Assembly: GCF_000697965.2 (NCBI RefSeq)
Contig: NZ_CP015880.1
Location: 1,550,001 to 1,614,000 of the forward strand
DNA: 64,000 bases
Source: Ensifer adhaerens
GTDB lineage: Bacteria > Pseudomonadota > Alphaproteobacteria > Rhizobiales > Rhizobiaceae
Reading direction: 5' to 3'
In this document: in pieces, positions 40,557 through 48,862 of the stretch
How the letters are laid out: every line of letters starts with the position of its first letter
How positions within the stretch are numbered: position 1 is the first letter of the stretch
Made by a program: the position numbers and the translations under genes
Notes under the pieces: generated by a model
Told to the model about the DNA's origin: nothing
Databases searched by the model: none
Seen by the model: only the letters and a program-made list of their open reading frames with translations

Positions 40557-43109
40557 TTGCTCGGCCGCAGATACTGGACATGGGAAGTGGCCGTAAACGA
40601 ACGTCTCACCAAAGGTGCGCAAGGCGCACCGGCGCATCCGGATGCTCTGACGCAGGCCACCTTGGAACGGTTGCCGGCAGGCGCGGTCATTGTCGATGCG
40701 CACGGACGGATCCTGGCCGCTAACGTCCTTGCCGGCGAAGTGTTCGGCCGCACGCTTGTACAATTGCGACACGCCTTTCTGAATGACTTCGTGGCGGAAG
40801 AGGACCGGTCGCGCGTGCCGCCGCGCGCCACATCGACGGTCGCCGAGACGATCCATTTCCTTGGTCCCGACCGCTCCGTGCCGATGCTCGTTGCCTGTTC
40901 GCCGGTACGGTTCGCGGATGAAGCCGCCTCGCTGCTGCTGATGTTGCCGGCCGATGACTTCGTCAACGAGATCGCCGGATTGCGCAACGACGAGACCCGC
41001 TGGAAATATGCCCTGGACGGCGCGCTTGAGGGTGTCTGGGATCACGACTTCGAAACCGGAGACCTGTTTTACTCGGCCACCTGGAGGCGGCTTCGTGGCC
41101 TGTCCGAAGACGCCCAGGTGGATGGTACCCTTGAAAACTGGATCCAGAACGTTCACCCCGACGATCATGCGCATGTGCGCGCCGCGATCGAGCGGCAGGA
41201 TTCCGGCGAGGCGATCTTCAACACTTTCGAGTATCGAGAGCGTCACGCCGACGGTCACTGGATCTGGATCGAAAGCCGCGGCGCCTCGGTTGCCTACTGG
41301 CCGGATGGCAGGCCGAGCCGCATCATCGGGACGGATACCGACATCACCGCCCGCAAGGAGGCCGAGGCCCGGCTCGAGGAGGTCTCCCGCCGACTGAGGC
41401 TGGCGCTCGGCGTCTCGAAGATCGGCGTGTTCGACTTCAATCTCGATGCACTGCGCGACGACTGGGACGAGCGCATGTTCGAGATTTATGGTCTCGACCT
41501 CGCCGACGGCGCACCAAGCTCTGAGACCTGGGAAAACTCCCTTCACCCCGACGATCGCGATGCCGTGGTCCTCAGAACCAACGAAGGCATCGCCTCGGGT
41601 AAACCCTACAGCAATGCTTTCCGTATTGTGCGCCCGGACGGTTCCGTCCGCCACATCCGCTCCAATGCCGCGACCTATGTCGATCATCTCGGAACTCGCA
41701 AGCTCATCGGCGCCAACTGGGACGTTACCGAGGACATCGCGCTGCAGGAAGAACTGCGCCAGGCGAAAGCATCGGCCGAAGGGCGCAACCGTGAACTCGA
41801 GCAGGCGCGGATCAGGATCGAGTACAACGCGCTGCACGATTACCTGACCGACTTGCCCAACCGTCGCTACCTGGATCAGATGCTGACGGAGAATGTCGCA
41901 GTCAACGCGATCCTGCATATCGATCTCGACCGCTTCAAGCAGATCAACGATACGCTCGGACACCAGGCCGGAGACGCGATGTTAACGCATGCGGCCGCGA
42001 TCCTGCGTGCCCACGCCCGCCACGACGATTTTATCGCCCGCATCGGCGGCGACGAGTTCGTCATTCTCTGCCGCCGGAACCGCGACCTGCCGCAGCTGAC
42101 CGAGCTTGCCGAGCGCATCGTCCATGCCTTCCGCCGCCCCATTCCCTATGACGGTCAGCTCTGCCGCCTGGGCGCAAGCATCGGCATCGCCTTCAAGGGG
42201 GGCGAAGACATCGACGCCAAACAGCTGCTGATGAATGCCGACATCGCCCTCTATCGGGCAAAGAGCGTCGGGCGCGATCGCGTCGAAGTGTTCTCCGAGC
42301 TCATTCAAACCCAGATCCTCAACGCCAAGCGCATCGGCGACGATATTCGCCAGGCGATCGAGGAAGGGCAGTTCACCGTCTATTACCAGCCGCAGTTCCA
42401 TGCGCGCTCGCTGGAGATATCCGGCGTCGAGGCGTTGGTGCGGTGGAACCACCCGGAGCGCGGCATCCTCACCCCCTTCCATTTCCTGAAGGTGGCCGAA
42501 GAGATCAACGTCCTGCCGGCGATCGACAGGAAGGTGGTCGAGCTCGCCTATCGCGACTTTCAGTCCTGGCAAAAGGAAGGGCTCGGCGTTCCCAAGATCT
42601 CGGTCAACATGTCGTCGCCGCGGCTGCGCGACCCAGGATTGATCGCCGATCTGCGCGACATGCGGATCCCGCCGGGCATCCTTTCCTTCGAGCTGCTCGA
42701 GTCCATCTTCCTCGATGACCCGGAAGACGAAATCGCCGGGACCATTTCAGCTCTCGGCGACCTCGGCATCGAAATCGAGATTGACGATTTCGGCACCGGG
42801 CATGCCTCGATCATCGGCCTGCTCAACCTCAATCCGGCCCGGCTCAAGATCGACCGGGCGCTCGTTGGACCGATGACCGAAGGTGCCAAGCAGGCGAAGC
42901 TGGTGCGCGCGATCGTCGACATCGGCCACTCGCTCAACATCGCTGTCGTCGGCGAAGGCGTGGAGACCTGGGAGCACGCGGCGATGCTGCGGGACCTCGG
43001 CTGCGACGTGCTGCAGGGCTATGCGCTTGCGCGGCCGATGGATCGGCTGGAGCTGGAGCAGCGTTTGCGCCGCGGCTGGAAGCCGGTGTTCGGCGGTCCG
43101 GACAAATAA
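40557..43109 (+). CDS. PAS-GGDEF-EAL c-di-GMP turnover protein
   Basis: About 850 residues, no membrane segment. Three PAS domains (about 30-130, 145-265 and 275-395, the last two with PAC tails), a short coiled linker, GGDEF (about 420-575) with intact GGDEF 497-501 and an I-site RHDD at 488-491, then EAL (about 590-845) with EALVRW (625-630), DDFGTGHAS and LQGYALARPM. Both catalytic motifs look intact, so it may be a bifunctional cyclase/phosphodiesterase. The start is uncertain: TTG at 40557 or GTG at 40587, neither with a strong ribosome site. Soluble PAS input suggests redox, gas or small-ligand sensing. Confidence 0.92.
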   Translation: MLGRRYWTWEVAVNERLTKGAQGAPAHPDALTQATLERLPAGAVIVDAHGRILAANVLAGEVFGRTLVQLRHAFLNDFVAEEDRSRVPPRATSTVAETIHFLGPDRSVPMLVACSPVRFADEAASLLLMLPADDFVNEIAGLRNDETRWKYALDGALEGVWDHDFETGDLFYSATWRRLRGLSEDAQVDGTLENWIQNVHPDDHAHVRAAIERQDSGEAIFNTFEYRERHADGHWIWIESRGASVAYWPDGRPSRIIGTDTDITARKEAEARLEEVSRRLRLALGVSKIGVFDFNLDALRDDWDERMFEIYGLDLADGAPSSETWENSLHPDDRDAVVLRTNEGIASGKPYSNAFRIVRPDGSVRHIRSNAATYVDHLGTRKLIGANWDVTEDIALQEELRQAKASAEGRNRELEQARIRIEYNALHDYLTDLPNRRYLDQMLTENVAVNAILHIDLDRFKQINDTLGHQAGDAMLTHAAAILRAHARHDDFIARIGGDEFVILCRRNRDLPQLTELAERIVHAFRRPIPYDGQLCRLGASIGIAFKGGEDIDAKQLLMNADIALYRAKSVGRDRVEVFSELIQTQILNAKRIGDDIRQAIEEGQFTVYYQPQFHARSLEISGVEALVRWNHPERGILTPFHFLKVAEEINVLPAIDRKVVELAYRDFQSWQKEGLGVPKISVNMSSPRLRDPGLIADLRDMRIPPGILSFELLESIFLDDPEDEIAGTISALGDLGIEIEIDDFGTGHASIIGLLNLNPARLKIDRALVGPMTEGAKQAKLVRAIVDIGHSLNIAVVGEGVETWEHAAMLRDLGCDVLQGYALARPMDRLELEQRLRRGWKPVFGGPDK

Positions 43110-43136
43110 AAACCGCCCGGCCAGATGGACGGGCGG
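43106..43136 (-). terminator. Terminator of the zeta-subunit gene
   Basis: Minus strand: CCGCCCG stem (43130-43136 with 43113-43119) followed by five T residues (43108-43112). It abuts the convergent GGDEF-EAL stop. Confidence 0.85.
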
Positions 43137-43168
43137 CGCTTCAATGAATGCGGCAACAGCCTTTCGGC

Positions 43169-43486
43169 TTACTTGCTCTGGAGCTGCTGGACGGCTTCGC
43201 CGAGCAGTTCGAGCATCCGCACGCGGATCTGCTCTTCGGTCTGGGCAACGCCTGCCGCGTCGAAATCCGCCTTGATCTTGCGAACGACGTCTTCATGGCC
43301 GGCTTCTTCGAAATCGGCAGCCACCACTTCGCTGGCATAGGCGTCGGCGTCGGCCTTGCCGAGCAGGCCGGCGGCCCACAGACCGAGCAGCTTGTTGCGA
43401 CGCGCTTCAGCCTTGAACCTAAGCTCTTCGTCCATCGCAAACTTTGCTTCGAAGGCCTTTTCGCGATCCTGCATCGACGTCATCAA
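43169..43486 (-). CDS. DUF1476 protein, F1-ATPase zeta (inhibitor) subunit family
   Basis: 105 residues, all helical. REKAFEAKFAMDEELRFKAE at the N-terminus (residues 8-27) is the diagnostic DUF1476 segment. In Paracoccus and other Alphaproteobacteria this protein is the zeta subunit, which inserts its N-terminus into F1-ATPase and blocks ATP hydrolysis; the extent of inhibition varies by species. The first ATG (43486) has a GGGAGA site. It is monocistronic, with its own terminator. Confidence 0.9.
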   Translation of the reverse strand: MMTSMQDREKAFEAKFAMDEELRFKAEARRNKLLGLWAAGLLGKADADAYASEVVAADFEEAGHEDVVRKIKADFDAAGVAQTEEQIRVRMLELLGEAVQQLQSK

Positions 43487-43814
43487 TCAATCTCCCTGAG
43501 AATTCCATGTCTGAAATCAGTTTATCGCCATAAATCAAAACGCGGGTCAAACTGCAATGTGAACTTTTCCGGTTTGATGACTTTCATGTTACCCTTTGTG
43601 CGGTTCCTCAGATCGCATTTGATCAAGGATCAGGACATCGCCGCTTCGTGAGGCGGCAGCAACCTTGGCGCACTTTGAGAAGGCGCGCGGCGCCCCATGC
43701 AAATCAGGGGAACGGGCAGATACGCCGATTGTGAAATCGGTTCTTTTCGGCTATGGACCCCGAGAGATGTTCCACGCGCGTCCCGAGAGCGCCAACAACT
43801 ACAGAGACAAATCC
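43487..43814. other. Non-coding region upstream of purC and the zeta-subunit gene
   Basis: 328 bp shared by two divergent genes. The purC frame is open back to 43665 but the extra 50 codons lack family similarity. TTGTGA-N16-CTATGG (43732-43759) is a possible purC promoter of low quality. No RNA gene was recognised. Confidence 0.5.
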
Positions 43815-44579
43815 ATGAATCGTCGCCGCCGTATCTACGAGGGCAAGGCCAAGATCCTCTATGAGGGTCCAGAGCCGGGCACGCTCATCCAGTTCTTCAA
43901 GGACGACGCGACCGCCTTCAACAAGAAAAAGCACGACGTCATTGACGGCAAGGGTGTGCTGAACAACCGGATTTCCGAGTACATCTTCACGCACCTCAAC
44001 AAGATCGGCATCCCCACGCACTTCATCCGCCGCCTCAACATGCGCGAGCAGTTGATCAAGGAAGTCGAGATCATCCCGCTTGAGATCGTCGTGCGCAACG
44101 TCGCCGCCGGCTCGCTGGCCAAGCGTCTCGGCATCGAGGAAGGCACGGTCCTTCCCCGCTCGATCATCGAGTTCTACTACAAGGCCGATGCGCTCGAAGA
44201 CCCGATGGTCTCCGAAGAGCACATCACCGCGTTTGGCTGGGCAAGCCCGCAGGAACTCGACGATATCATGGCGCTCGCCATCCGCATCAACGACTTCCTC
44301 TCGGGCCTGTTCCTCGGCGTCGGCATCCAGCTCGTCGATTTCAAGATCGAGTGCGGCCGGCTGTTCGAAGGCGACATGATGCGCATCGTGCTTGCCGACG
44401 AGATCTCGCCGGACAGCTGCCGTCTCTGGGACATCGAGACGCGCGAGAAGCTCGACAAGGATCGTTTCCGCCGCGACCTCGGCGGCCTCGTCGAGGCCTA
44501 CCAGGAAGTCGCCCGCCGTCTCGGCATCATGAATGAGAACGAACCCGTGCGCGGCACCGGTCCGGTTCTCGTGAAGTAA
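43815..44579 (+). CDS. purC: SAICAR synthetase
   Basis: Ligates aspartate to CAIR in purine synthesis. 254 residues. [19 protein letters not shown] at the N-terminus, [11 protein letters not shown], and the [11 protein letters not shown] end segment are family hallmarks. It is the short bacterial type. It is followed by purS after 17 bp, the standard purCSQ order of Alphaproteobacteria. ATG 43815 fits the family N-terminus; the ribosome site AGAGAC is weak. Confidence 0.97.
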   Translation: MNRRRRIYEGKAKILYEGPEPGTLIQFFKDDATAFNKKKHDVIDGKGVLNNRISEYIFTHLNKIGIPTHFIRRLNMREQLIKEVEIIPLEIVVRNVAAGSLAKRLGIEEGTVLPRSIIEFYYKADALEDPMVSEEHITAFGWASPQELDDIMALAIRINDFLSGLFLGVGIQLVDFKIECGRLFEGDMMRIVLADEISPDSCRLWDIETREKLDKDRFRRDLGGLVEAYQEVARRLGIMNENEPVRGTGPVLVK

Positions 44580-44596
44580 CTTCGGGGAAAATCAAA

Positions 44597-44839
44597 GTGA
44601 TCAAGGCACGTGTAACCGTGACGCTGAAGAACGGCGTTCTCGATCCGCAGGGCAAGGCAATCGAAGGTGCGCTCGGCGCACTCGGCTTCGACGGCATCGG
44701 CCAGGTTCGCCAGGGCAAGGTCTTCGACCTGCAGATCGAATCCGCAGACAAGGCCAAGGCCGAGGAAGACCTCAAGGCCATGTGCGAAAAGCTGCTCGCC
44801 AACACGGTCATCGAGAACTACAGCATCTCCTTCGCCTGA
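44597..44839 (+). CDS. purS: PurS subunit of FGAM synthase
   Basis: 80-residue small subunit that bridges PurL and PurQ in the three-part formylglycinamidine synthase. MIKARVTVTLKNGVLDPQGK and the VRQGKVFDLQIE segment are typical. The start codon is GTG with a GGGGA site. Its presence agrees with the short PurL (743 residues) encoded at 48863. Confidence 0.96.
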   Translation: MIKARVTVTLKNGVLDPQGKAIEGALGALGFDGIGQVRQGKVFDLQIESADKAKAEEDLKAMCEKLLANTVIENYSISFA

Positions 44840-44858
44840 TCCTGCAGGCGACGGAATC

Positions 44859-44882
44859 GTTCCGCGTCTTCGGGCGCGGAAC
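44859..44882 (+). other. Hairpin in the purS-purQ gap
   Basis: GTTCCGCG (44859-44866) pairs with CGCGGAAC (44875-44882). The 168-bp gap is long for two subunits of one complex and codes for nothing recognised. The hairpin could stabilise purCS mRNA or lower read-through into purQ. Confidence 0.4.
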
Positions 44883-45007
44883 CAGACGTTACGAAATGCC
44901 GGAGCAGCCGCTGGTCCCCTCGGGAACGCCGCTGCCATAGTCGCAGCAGATGCCAGCTCTTCGGAGCGCGCCATCAAGATTGATCTCGCCGTATCGGAGA
45001 CAGAGAT

Positions 45008-45679
45008 ATGAAGTCAGCCGTCGTCCAGCTTCCGGGCCTCAACCGCGACCGCGACATGATCGCGGCCCTCACCAAGATCTCCGGCAAGGCGCCTGTCACC
45101 GTCTGGCAGACCGAGACCGAGATTCCGGATGTCGACCTGATCGTCATTCCCGGCGGTTTCTCCTATGGCGACTACCTTCGCTGCGGCGCGATCGCTGCAC
45201 GCATGCCGGTCATGCAGGCGATCAAGGCCAAGGCGGAAAAGGGCGTGAAGGTTCTCGGCGTCTGCAACGGCTTCCAGATCCTCGTCGAGGCCGGCCTCCT
45301 GCCCGGCGCGCTGATGCGCAATGCCTCGCTGAAATTCGTCTGCCGCGAGATCAAGCTCGAAGTTGTCAACGCCGACACCGACTTTACCCGCGCCTATTCC
45401 AAGGGCCAGGTCATCCGTTCGCCGGTCGCCCATCACGACGGCAACTACTTTGCCGATGCCGAGACGCTGAAGACGATCGAAGGCAATGGCCAGGTGGTCT
45501 TCCGTTACGCCGAAGGCACCAATCCGAACGGTTCGATGAACGATATCGCCGGCGTCATGAACGCTGCGGGCAACGTTCTCGGCATGATGCCGCATCCGGA
45601 AAACCTGATCGAAGCCGCCCATGGCGGTTCCGACGGCCGCGGCCTCTTCGCGTCTGCGCTCGAAGTAATCGCCGCTTAA
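45008..45679 (+). CDS. purQ: PurQ glutaminase subunit of FGAM synthase
   Basis: Class I glutamine amidotransferase that supplies ammonia to PurL. 223 residues. Nucleophile C86 in [11 protein letters not shown]194 and E196 in MMPHPEN complete the triad. The ATG at 45008 has a GGAGA site about 7 bases upstream. Confidence 0.97.
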   Translation: MKSAVVQLPGLNRDRDMIAALTKISGKAPVTVWQTETEIPDVDLIVIPGGFSYGDYLRCGAIAARMPVMQAIKAKAEKGVKVLGVCNGFQILVEAGLLPGALMRNASLKFVCREIKLEVVNADTDFTRAYSKGQVIRSPVAHHDGNYFADAETLKTIEGNGQVVFRYAEGTNPNGSMNDIAGVMNAAGNVLGMMPHPENLIEAAHGGSDGRGLFASALEVIAA

Positions 45680-45733
45680 CCATCCGGCTGTAGAAGGCAT
45701 CCGACCCATCCCCATTTGCGAGCGAGACCGTCG

Positions 45734-46141
45734 ATGCCTTCATTTGCCCCTGCACGCCTGACCGGCCTTGCCTGCACGGCCTTCGGTCTAATGCTTCTGG
45801 CCTCGTGCCAATCGCCGAAGCCGCCGGCCCCGAGCCCGAACACGGCGGCGCTGCCGACCATGGAACGCGTGGCGCTCGGCGCCAACAGCTGCTGGTTCAA
45901 GTCGGGCGATGCGGAATTCAAGTCTTATCGCCTGGCGCCCGAGCTCAATTCCTTCTCCGGCCGTCCGCGCATCTTGATCGTGCCGCGCAAGTCGCCGGAG
46001 GCACGCCCCCTCGCCGTCGTTCAGGCCGAGGGCAATCCGGCCCGCCTGCAGGCCTTCGGGCCGCTGATGAGCGAGCCGACGGGAACGCGCATGGCCGCAG
46101 ACATCAAGCGCTGGGCCGCTGGCGGACAGGGCTGCAAATAG
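45734..46141 (+). CDS. Small lipoprotein of unknown function
   Basis: 135 residues with a lipoprotein signal: hydrophobic stretch and lipobox LLASC, cysteine about residue 25, followed by a proline-rich linker (PKPPAPSP). The mature part has a conserved-looking CWFKSGDAEF...YRLAPELNSFSGRPRI region and one more cysteine near the C-terminus (GGQGCK). No domain was recognised. Probably inner- or outer-membrane-anchored in the periplasm. A TTG 18 bases upstream is an alternative start. A terminator follows. Confidence 0.75.
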   Translation: MPSFAPARLTGLACTAFGLMLLASCQSPKPPAPSPNTAALPTMERVALGANSCWFKSGDAEFKSYRLAPELNSFSGRPRILIVPRKSPEARPLAVVQAEGNPARLQAFGPLMSEPTGTRMAADIKRWAAGGQGCK

Positions 46142-46168
46142 CCCCAAGCTGAACTTGTCGAATTGATT

Positions 46169-46205
46169 AAAGGGCCGGTTGACCTCAAGGTTGCCGGCCC
46201 TTTTG
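46169..46205 (+). terminator. Rho-independent terminator after the lipoprotein gene
   Basis: 10-bp stem AAAGGGCCGG (46169-46178) with CCGGCCCTTT (46194-46203), run of T after it. Confidence 0.88.
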
Positions 46206-46235
46206 CATTTCGGACAGTCGGTTCTATCCGATCGG

Positions 46236-46490
46236 TTAGCGCCAGAACGGGACAGTCGATTCCTGACGCGCGTCCTTTTCCGAAACGCCGATATCCTTGA
46301 GCTGCCACTCGCTCATCTCCTCGAGCGCCAACCGGCCGCGTCGCTTCGCCGCCAGCTCGCAATAGCGGGTCCAAAGCCGCTTCAGCAGACCCTCGCGTTC
46401 GTCCGAATAGTCGCCGCCCAGTAATGTGCCGGTGCAGCCCACGGACGTCGCTTCCGAGCGGGACAAACAAATTGTATCTATTGTACTCAT
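46236..46490 (-). CDS. Small DUF1127 protein
   Basis: 84 residues from the ATG at 46490, which has a GGGG site 6 bases upstream; the frame also starts at 46541 (101 residues). The C-terminal half RRGRLALEEMSEWQLKDIGV is a DUF1127 domain, whose short arginine-rich relatives in rhizobia and Rhodobacter affect RNA turnover and phosphate or carbon use. The N-terminal half is unusual in length. It is divergent from the MocR regulator, which may control it. Confidence 0.8.
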   Translation of the reverse strand: MSTIDTICLSRSEATSVGCTGTLLGGDYSDEREGLLKRLWTRYCELAAKRRGRLALEEMSEWQLKDIGVSEKDARQESTVPFWR

Positions 46491-46534
46491 TGACAACCCC
46501 AATGCAGCGATTGCTATCGTTGTCTTGGTGATAA

Positions 46535-46579
46535 TTGACATATTTTCCGCTGTAATCTAAAGAATTGTCACTATGACAA
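46535..46579 (+). promoter_or_regulatory. mocR-type promoter with palindromic operator over the start codon
   Basis: TTGACA (46535-46540), 17 bases, TAAAGA (46558-46563) is a good sigma-70 promoter whose expected start point lies about 3 bases before the ATG at 46573. A perfect palindrome TTGTCA-CTA-TGACAA (46565-46579) spans the start codon. Further TTGACA/TTGTCA half-sites occur in the intergenic region (for example near 46489). This looks like an autoregulatory operator and a near-leaderless mRNA. Confidence 0.55.
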
Positions 46580-47991
46580 ATTGGCTCCCCGACATTCAGC
46601 AGGGTCACGGTCCGCTCTACGCACGGATCGCCGATCAAATCGAACTGGCAATTGGCAACGGGGCCTTGCCCGTCGGCGCCAAATTGCCACCGCAACGCAA
46701 CCTCGCCTACGATATCGGGGTGACAATCGGCACGATCGGGCGCGCCTACAATATTGTCCGCGAGCGCGGGCTTGTGAGCGGCGAAGTCGGGCGCGGCACC
46801 TATGTGCTCGACCATCCCGAAAGCCGGCCGCCGGAGCAGGCGGACCCGCTGACGACGTCCCTTGCCGGCACCCGGCCCCTGGTCGCGCCCGTTGGCAAGC
46901 TCAGGTTCGACAGCACCGCCGCGCCGGATATCGGCCAGGGAACGGTGCTGAGCGAAGTGTTGAGCGAAATCAGTCACGAGCATCACGCCGATATTGCCAG
47001 CTACGCGCGGAACTTCCCGGATCACTGGTTCGAGGCAGGCTGCCAATGGCTGGCGCGCGGAGGGTTTCGTCCTAAGCCCGAAAACATCGTGCCGACGCTC
47101 GGTGCGCATGCGGCCGTCGTTGCCGTAATCGCGGCGGTGACGGCCCCAGGCGACCGCATCGCCTTCGAGACGCTCACCTATTCGCAGGTCAGCCGCAGCG
47201 CCGGCCTGATTGGTCGCCGCACGACGCTGGTCGAATCCGACGCCTTCGGCATGATCCCCGACGACTTCGAGCGCGTCTGCGCGCAGCAGCATCCGAAGCT
47301 CGCCTTCCTGATGCCGAGCGCGCAGAACCCGACAGTGGCCGTCATGCCGCTCGCCCGCCGCCAGGCGATCGCCGATATCGCCCGCAAATACGGCGTCTGG
47401 CTGGTGGAGGATGATCTCTACGGCGCTATGACCGGCGATCAAACGCCGCTGCTCGCCGAGCTTGCGCCCGAACGTACCTTCCTCGTCGGCGGTCTTTCAA
47501 AGTCCGTTGCCGCAGGCGTTCGCGGTGGCTGGGTCGCCTGCCCTCCGCATTTCGGCCAGCGCATCCGCATCGCCCACAAGATGGTCAGCGGCGGCCTGCC
47601 GTTCATCCTGGCGGAACTCTGCGCCCGGCTGGTGCTCTCCGGCTCGGCTGCAGCCTTGCGCAGCCAGGGCATTGAGGAGGTTCGCGCCCGCGAAGCAATG
47701 GCGCGCGAGGTCTTTGAGGGTATCGAGTTCGCGTCCCATCCCTGCATTCCGTTCCTCTGGATGAAGTTGCCTGACCCCTGGCTGTCAGGAACCTTCAAGC
47801 AGGCGGCTCTTCAGGAAGGCGTGCTCGTCGACGACGAGGACGAGTTCAAGGCCGGCCGTACCGATCGCGTCTTCCATCGGATCCGCATCGGCTTTTCCTC
47901 GCCACCGCAGCGCGCCGAGGTGAGAGCCGGATTCCAGACACTGAAGCGGCTGCTCGACAGCGGCCGAGCCGGCTACGACAGTTTCGAGTGA
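46573..47991 (+). CDS. MocR/PdxR-type GntR regulator with aminotransferase domain
   Basis: 472 residues. N-terminal GntR winged helix (about 10-78: LYARIADQIELAIGNGALPV, then LPPQRNLAYDIGVTIGT) joined to a class I aminotransferase-fold domain (about 110-460). The PLP lysine is K310 in GGLSKSVAAGVRGGW; the PSAQNPTV and DDLYG motifs are also present. Such regulators sense PLP or amino-compound adducts. It is divergent from the DUF1127 gene, with a palindrome over its own start codon. Target genes beyond these are not evident. Confidence 0.92.
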   Translation: MTNWLPDIQQGHGPLYARIADQIELAIGNGALPVGAKLPPQRNLAYDIGVTIGTIGRAYNIVRERGLVSGEVGRGTYVLDHPESRPPEQADPLTTSLAGTRPLVAPVGKLRFDSTAAPDIGQGTVLSEVLSEISHEHHADIASYARNFPDHWFEAGCQWLARGGFRPKPENIVPTLGAHAAVVAVIAAVTAPGDRIAFETLTYSQVSRSAGLIGRRTTLVESDAFGMIPDDFERVCAQQHPKLAFLMPSAQNPTVAVMPLARRQAIADIARKYGVWLVEDDLYGAMTGDQTPLLAELAPERTFLVGGLSKSVAAGVRGGWVACPPHFGQRIRIAHKMVSGGLPFILAELCARLVLSGSAAALRSQGIEEVRAREAMAREVFEGIEFASHPCIPFLWMKLPDPWLSGTFKQAALQEGVLVDDEDEFKAGRTDRVFHRIRIGFSSPPQRAEVRAGFQTLKRLLDSGRAGYDSFE

Positions 47992-48083
47992 CTATCGAAA
48001 TCGACGGGGTGACTTTCGCGCAAGCTTCCGCATCATACTGTTTTAGCAGTCTTGCGTAGATGATTCGCCCTCAAGGATTTCGC

Positions 48084-48665
48084 ATGCCGCTATCGCTTCG
48101 CCCGGTTCCGTCCCGCCTGATTGCATCCCTTCTTTTCGTCACGACCACCTCCGTCATCGCCGCGCCGGCGGCGGCTCAAGATGGTGTCTTTGACGAAATG
48201 CGCTTCGGCGTGACGACATCGATCGCCAGCGGCGGCAAGCAGGAAGACGGCGTGTTTCCCTCGTTCACGCTCTACTTCGATCCGTTCAATGCGGACGGCG
48301 CCGCGGATCTCGGCGAAAAGCTGCTGCGTCCACGCGTCTATACCGGTGCTGCCGTGGCCACGTCGTCGAACGGCGTCAACCAGGCCTATGCCGGCCTGAG
48401 CTGGACCTTCGACATGACGCAACGCCTCTTCGTGGAGTTCGGCGCGGGCGGCACGGTTCACGACGGCGATCTCGACGATCCCAACGGTTCCGGTCCGCAA
48501 CTCGGCTGCCGCGTCCTCTTCCGCGAATACGCCGCCGCGGGCGTGCGCCTCGACGAACACTGGAACGTCTCGGCGACCGTTGAACATGCGTCGCATGCCA
48601 ATCTCTGCGACGGTCCCAACAACGGCCTGACACGCGCAGGCCTCGCCCTCGGCTACAAGTTCTGA
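48084..48665 (+). CDS. PagL-like lipid A 3-O-deacylase
   Basis: 193 residues with a Sec signal (cleavage near AAPAAAQ-DGV). The mature part is a small outer-membrane beta barrel ending in the aromatic residue F. The C-terminal EHASHANLCDGPNNGL (H168, S170) matches the catalytic His-x-Ser of PagL; the third catalytic residue, a glutamate 12 residues after the serine in Pseudomonas PagL, is not apparent. It would remove the 3-O acyl chain of lipid A if active. The ATG at 48084 has an AAGGAT site; the ATG at 48060 does not. Confidence 0.8.
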   Translation: MPLSLRPVPSRLIASLLFVTTTSVIAAPAAAQDGVFDEMRFGVTTSIASGGKQEDGVFPSFTLYFDPFNADGAADLGEKLLRPRVYTGAAVATSSNGVNQAYAGLSWTFDMTQRLFVEFGAGGTVHDGDLDDPNGSGPQLGCRVLFREYAAAGVRLDEHWNVSATVEHASHANLCDGPNNGLTRAGLALGYKF

Positions 48666-48699
48666 CGCAGGCCTGCGCAGTCGCGCTCAACAAAGCTTC

Positions 48700-48736
48700 A
48701 TACGGGCATCAACCGCTGTTGATCGCCCGTATTTTT
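48700..48736 (+). terminator. Rho-independent terminator of the pagL-like gene
   Basis: ATACGGGC/GCCCGTAT outer stem and ATCAAC/GTTGAT inner stem between 48700 and 48731, then a T run. Confidence 0.9.
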
Positions 48737-48862
48737 CTGTCGCGCCCCGCCGCAGCATAGGTTAAAGAAGCCGCAAAGCGCCCCCTGTTTCTGTTGCGGT
48801 TCGCACGCGCCATATTCCTCATTAGTGGATTGCGCGCCGCCCGAAGGATTTGACGGTCGACG

